From Nitrospirota bacterium (lineage in GTDB: Bacteria; Nitrospirota; Thermodesulfovibrionia; Thermodesulfovibrionales; JdFR-88), in assembly GCA_021825785.1 (NCBI GenBank), contig JAKAGP010000148.1:1-5555 (forward strand): a stretch of 5,555 bases of DNA, written 5' to 3'. The first letter of the stretch is position 1. Each line of letters opens with the position of its first letter. Under the pieces are notes generated by a model. It had not been told where the DNA came from. It saw nothing but the letters and a program-made list of their open reading frames with translations, and made no database searches. Shown here in pieces: positions 5,342 to 5,555 of the stretch. Made by a program: the position numbers and the translations under genes.

Positions 5342-5374
5342 ATGGGGTTCGCCTTAAACTGTCCGGAAGGACTA
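5342..5374 (+). pseudogene. 5' end of an unidentified gene interrupted by a MITE
   Basis: An ATG with a well-placed Shine-Dalgarno site (AAGGA, five bases upstream) and a strong regulated promoter begins a frame reading MGFALNCPEGL. After 11 codons, exactly at the TA target dinucleotide, the MITE-like element begins. The frame then runs 12 codons into the element and stops at TGA 5411-5413. The remainder of the original gene would lie right of the window. Eleven residues are too few to name a family. An alternative is that the gene is simply a 23-codon peptide ending in the element, or that the ATG is fortuitous. The complete set of promoter, operator, ribosome-binding site and ATG makes a disrupted real gene the better reading. 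Confidence 0.45.
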
Positions 5375-5551
5375 GAACCTATCTCAAAATCGCTTCTGGC
5401 TGCAAGAGGCTGAAATCGCGGCATACAGCGTCATACAGAGGAAATCTTCCTCAACGCAGCGCTGCTGCGCCTCCGGGCGATTTCCCCTTTCTTCCTTGTC
5501 TGCCACAATTTCCTCTCTCTTTCGCTTCAAAATCAATTTTGAGACAGGTTC
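5375..5551. mobile_element. 177-bp MITE-like element with TA flanks
   Basis: The left end GAACCTATCTCAAAATCG (5375-5392) and the reverse complement of the right end (5551-5534) agree at 16 of 18 positions. Both ends are flanked by TA (5373-5374 and 5552-5553), as expected for a TA target duplication. The 177 bases hold no transposase gene, so the element would be mobilised in trans. The interior is rich in symmetry: GAAATCGC (5412-5419) / GCGATTTC (5477-5484), the hairpin GAGGAA-ATC-TTCCTC (5438-5452), the palindrome GCAGCGCTGC (5456-5465) and a direct repeat CATACAG (5422-5428, 5432-5438). The ends and TA flanks suggest an IS5-group (IS427-like) or IS630-type parent, a tentative assignment from memory. 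Confidence 0.75.
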
Positions 5552-5555
5552 TAAT

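Overview
The window is a stretch of bacterial chromosome with moderately high G+C in its genes and AT-rich intergenic spacers. The organism cannot be named from the sequence. A classical Fur protein, a UGA-decoded selenoprotein and frequent AGG and ATA codons would fit a Gram-negative, Sec-using lineage such as Desulfobacterota or Nitrospirota, but this is inference.

Layout. Positions 1-477 are non-coding as far as I can see and hold T-tracts and several small inverted repeats. Four minus-strand genes follow, read from right to left. A CDF metal-efflux transporter (3397-2495) and a four-helix membrane protein (2457-1990) form one pair. A Fur regulator (1848-1387) and a PfkB-family sugar or nucleoside kinase (1386-478) form a second, abutting pair. 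A GC-rich hairpin resembling a dispersed repeat lies between the pairs. The transporter is divergent from a plus-strand gene (3522-4529) for a solute-binding-type protein with no signal peptide. After about 290 bases without a gene comes a short minus-strand gene (5125-4823) for a thioredoxin-fold protein. Its reading frame crosses an in-frame UGA at a site that I recall as Cys in relatives, and an RNA hairpin of the bacterial SECIS type follows directly. I read it as a 100-residue selenoprotein that a standard ORF caller would cut to 73 residues.

The right end (5277-5555) holds a plus-strand promoter with a consensus TATAAT, two palindromes, a Shine-Dalgarno site and an ATG. After 11 codons this frame is broken by a 177-bp MITE-like element with 18-bp terminal inverted repeats and flanking TA dinucleotides. 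The element ends four bases before the window does, so the identity of the broken gene is out of view.

How the parts work together. Fur, CDF efflux and the metal- or thiol-reactive look of the selenoprotein suggest a metal and redox homeostasis neighbourhood. The kinase is coupled to Fur by position and the binding protein's ligand is unknown. All four genes that head a transcription unit (fur, CDF, binding protein, selenoprotein) lack a properly spaced Shine-Dalgarno site and have a -10-like element 6-13 bases before the start codon. The two downstream operon genes do have good ribosome-binding sites. Leaderless or very short-leader transcripts are therefore likely here.
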